Below the pieces are notes generated by a model, which made no database searches, was not told where the DNA came from, and was given only the letters and a program-made list of their open reading frames with translations. Of a stretch of 6,786 nt of DNA, positions 6,270 to 6,786 are shown piece by piece (position 1 is the stretch's first letter; each line of letters starts with the position of its first letter). The stretch comes from RYN-433 sp036558265 (GTDB lineage: Bacteria; Planctomycetota; Phycisphaerae; Tepidisphaerales; Tepidisphaeraceae): the NCBI GenBank assembly GCA_036558265.1, contig DATBFY010000452.1:1-6786 (forward strand), written 5' to 3'. The position numbers were made by a program, and so were the translations under genes.

Positions 6270-6288
6270 CGTCATAATCAGGATGACG
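6270..6288. repeat. Short inverted repeat beside the large hairpin
   Basis: CGTCAT (6270-6275) and ATGACG (6283-6288) are exact reverse complements around AATCAGG. The right side, CAGGATGAC, together with AGATCCTTCG just to the left, reads like the two ends of a repeat unit, so this may belong to the same element. The remainder of 6188-6317 shows no gene. Confidence 0.35.
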
Positions 6289-6317
6289 TCGTTCGCTGTC
6301 CCCGCATGAACTTCTGA

Positions 6318-6786
6318 TCAACTCCACAGGATCGAAATATCGGAGAACACCGCCGTCTGCGTCGCGTCGGTCGTCGCGTACCGCACGCGGTACTGGAAGT
6401 ACCGTCCCGCCGGGCTGGAGATGCTCCCGCCGGTCCCGGTCGCCGTCCACGCCGACCACGTGCCGTCCGGCGTCGCCACGTTCCCGCTGCGCGTCTCGAT
6501 CACGATGCTCGTGCCGGTCGGCAGCGACGCGGTCCAGCTCGCGTTCAGCCAGTTCGCGATCGCGCCCGCGTCGAACACTGACGAGGTGAACGTCCCGCTC
6601 GCCGGATACGCCGCCACTCGCGCGAAATCGACGCTCAGCGCGGGCGACCCGGCGAACGCCGACGCGGCGATCTTCAGCGGCGTGCCGTTCGGGAACGTCG
6701 CGTTGATCGTCGTCTTGAGCGCCCCGTCCACGTAGAACTGGAACCCGCCGGTGATCGGCTGCACGCGATACAGGTGGAACCCGCTC
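6318..6786 (-). CDS. C-terminal part of a large extracellular beta-sandwich protein (N-terminus outside window)
   Basis: The minus-strand frame is open from the right edge to a TGA at 6318-6320 and gives 155 residues. The first part, with HLYRV, FYVDG and VDFARV motifs, looks like the end of a LamG/concanavalin-like carbohydrate-binding jelly roll. A second beta-rich domain follows, running from SGTFTSSVFDAG through GTWSAW and YFQYRVRY to a terminal SILWS. Such Ser/Thr/Ala-rich beta-sandwich modules are common at the ends of large secreted or surface proteins of environmental bacteria. There is no transmembrane segment, LPXTG-type sorting motif or obvious anchoring tail at the C-terminus. An internal GTG at 6764 is not the start, because the frame and the jelly-roll strands continue upstream of it to the edge. 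The function of the whole protein cannot be judged from this fragment. It is convergent with the racemase-like gene. Confidence 0.75.
   Translation of the reverse strand, partial: SGFHLYRVQPITGGFQFYVDGALKTTINATFPNGTPLKIAASAFAGSPALSVDFARVAAYPASGTFTSSVFDAGAIANWLNASWTASLPTGTSIVIETRSGNVATPDGTWSAWTATGTGGSISSPAGRYFQYRVRYATTDATQTAVFSDISILWS

Noticed and set aside
6318..6764. Reading the surface protein as a small complete gene from the GTG at 6764
   Set aside because: The frame is open to the window edge and the jelly-roll-like strand continues upstream of the GTG; no ribosome-binding site is evident there.
1..6786. CRISPR array, tRNA/rRNA genes, transposases or phage attachment sites
   Set aside because: I saw no regularly spaced repeats, tRNA-like cloverleaf ends, transposase motifs or target-site duplications on either strand.

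Overview
The window is about 6.8 kb of GC-rich bacterial chromosome with six protein-coding genes, two of them cut by the window edges. I recognise no RNA gene, CRISPR array, transposase or phage gene. High GC, long spurious antisense frames, an actinobacterial-type xylose isomerase, an exported zinc-peptidase-like protein with two repeats and a mosaic beta-sandwich surface protein would fit an environmental heterotroph such as a planctomycete or relative. That taxonomic guess is an inference, not a demonstration.

Layout, left to right. (1) Positions 1-544, minus strand: N-terminal 181 residues of the ethanolamine ammonia-lyase large subunit (eutB), running off the left edge. (2) A 97-bp divergent intergenic region. 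(3) 642-2237, plus strand: a complete proton-coupled oligopeptide transporter of the POT/PTR2 family. (4) A 20-bp convergent gap holding a small GC-rich hairpin. (5) 2258-3853, minus strand: a secreted protein made of two homologous halves. The first half carries an HExxH zinc-peptidase motif and the second has lost every predicted metal ligand. (6) 3871-5097, minus strand: xylose isomerase (xylA), only 17 nt upstream of the peptidase-like gene and probably cotranscribed with it. (7) A 118-bp divergent intergenic region with a GC-rich palindrome and a sigma70-like promoter. (8) 5216-6187, plus strand: a short, divergent alanine-racemase-like PLP enzyme. (9) A 130-bp convergent intergenic region with a long two-tier hairpin that resembles a dispersed repeat. 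(10) 6318-6786, minus strand: the C-terminal end of a large extracellular beta-sandwich protein running off the right edge.

The genes point to scavenging: ethanolamine deamination, peptide uptake, xylose to xylulose conversion, an exported peptidase-like protein and a probable amino-acid racemase. Apart from the xylA-peptidase pair they alternate in orientation, so there is no large operon. I see no clear multi-gene novel system. The items most worth a second look are the duplicated active/inactive peptidase, the reduced alanine-racemase homologue and the repeat-like hairpin near 6201-6288.
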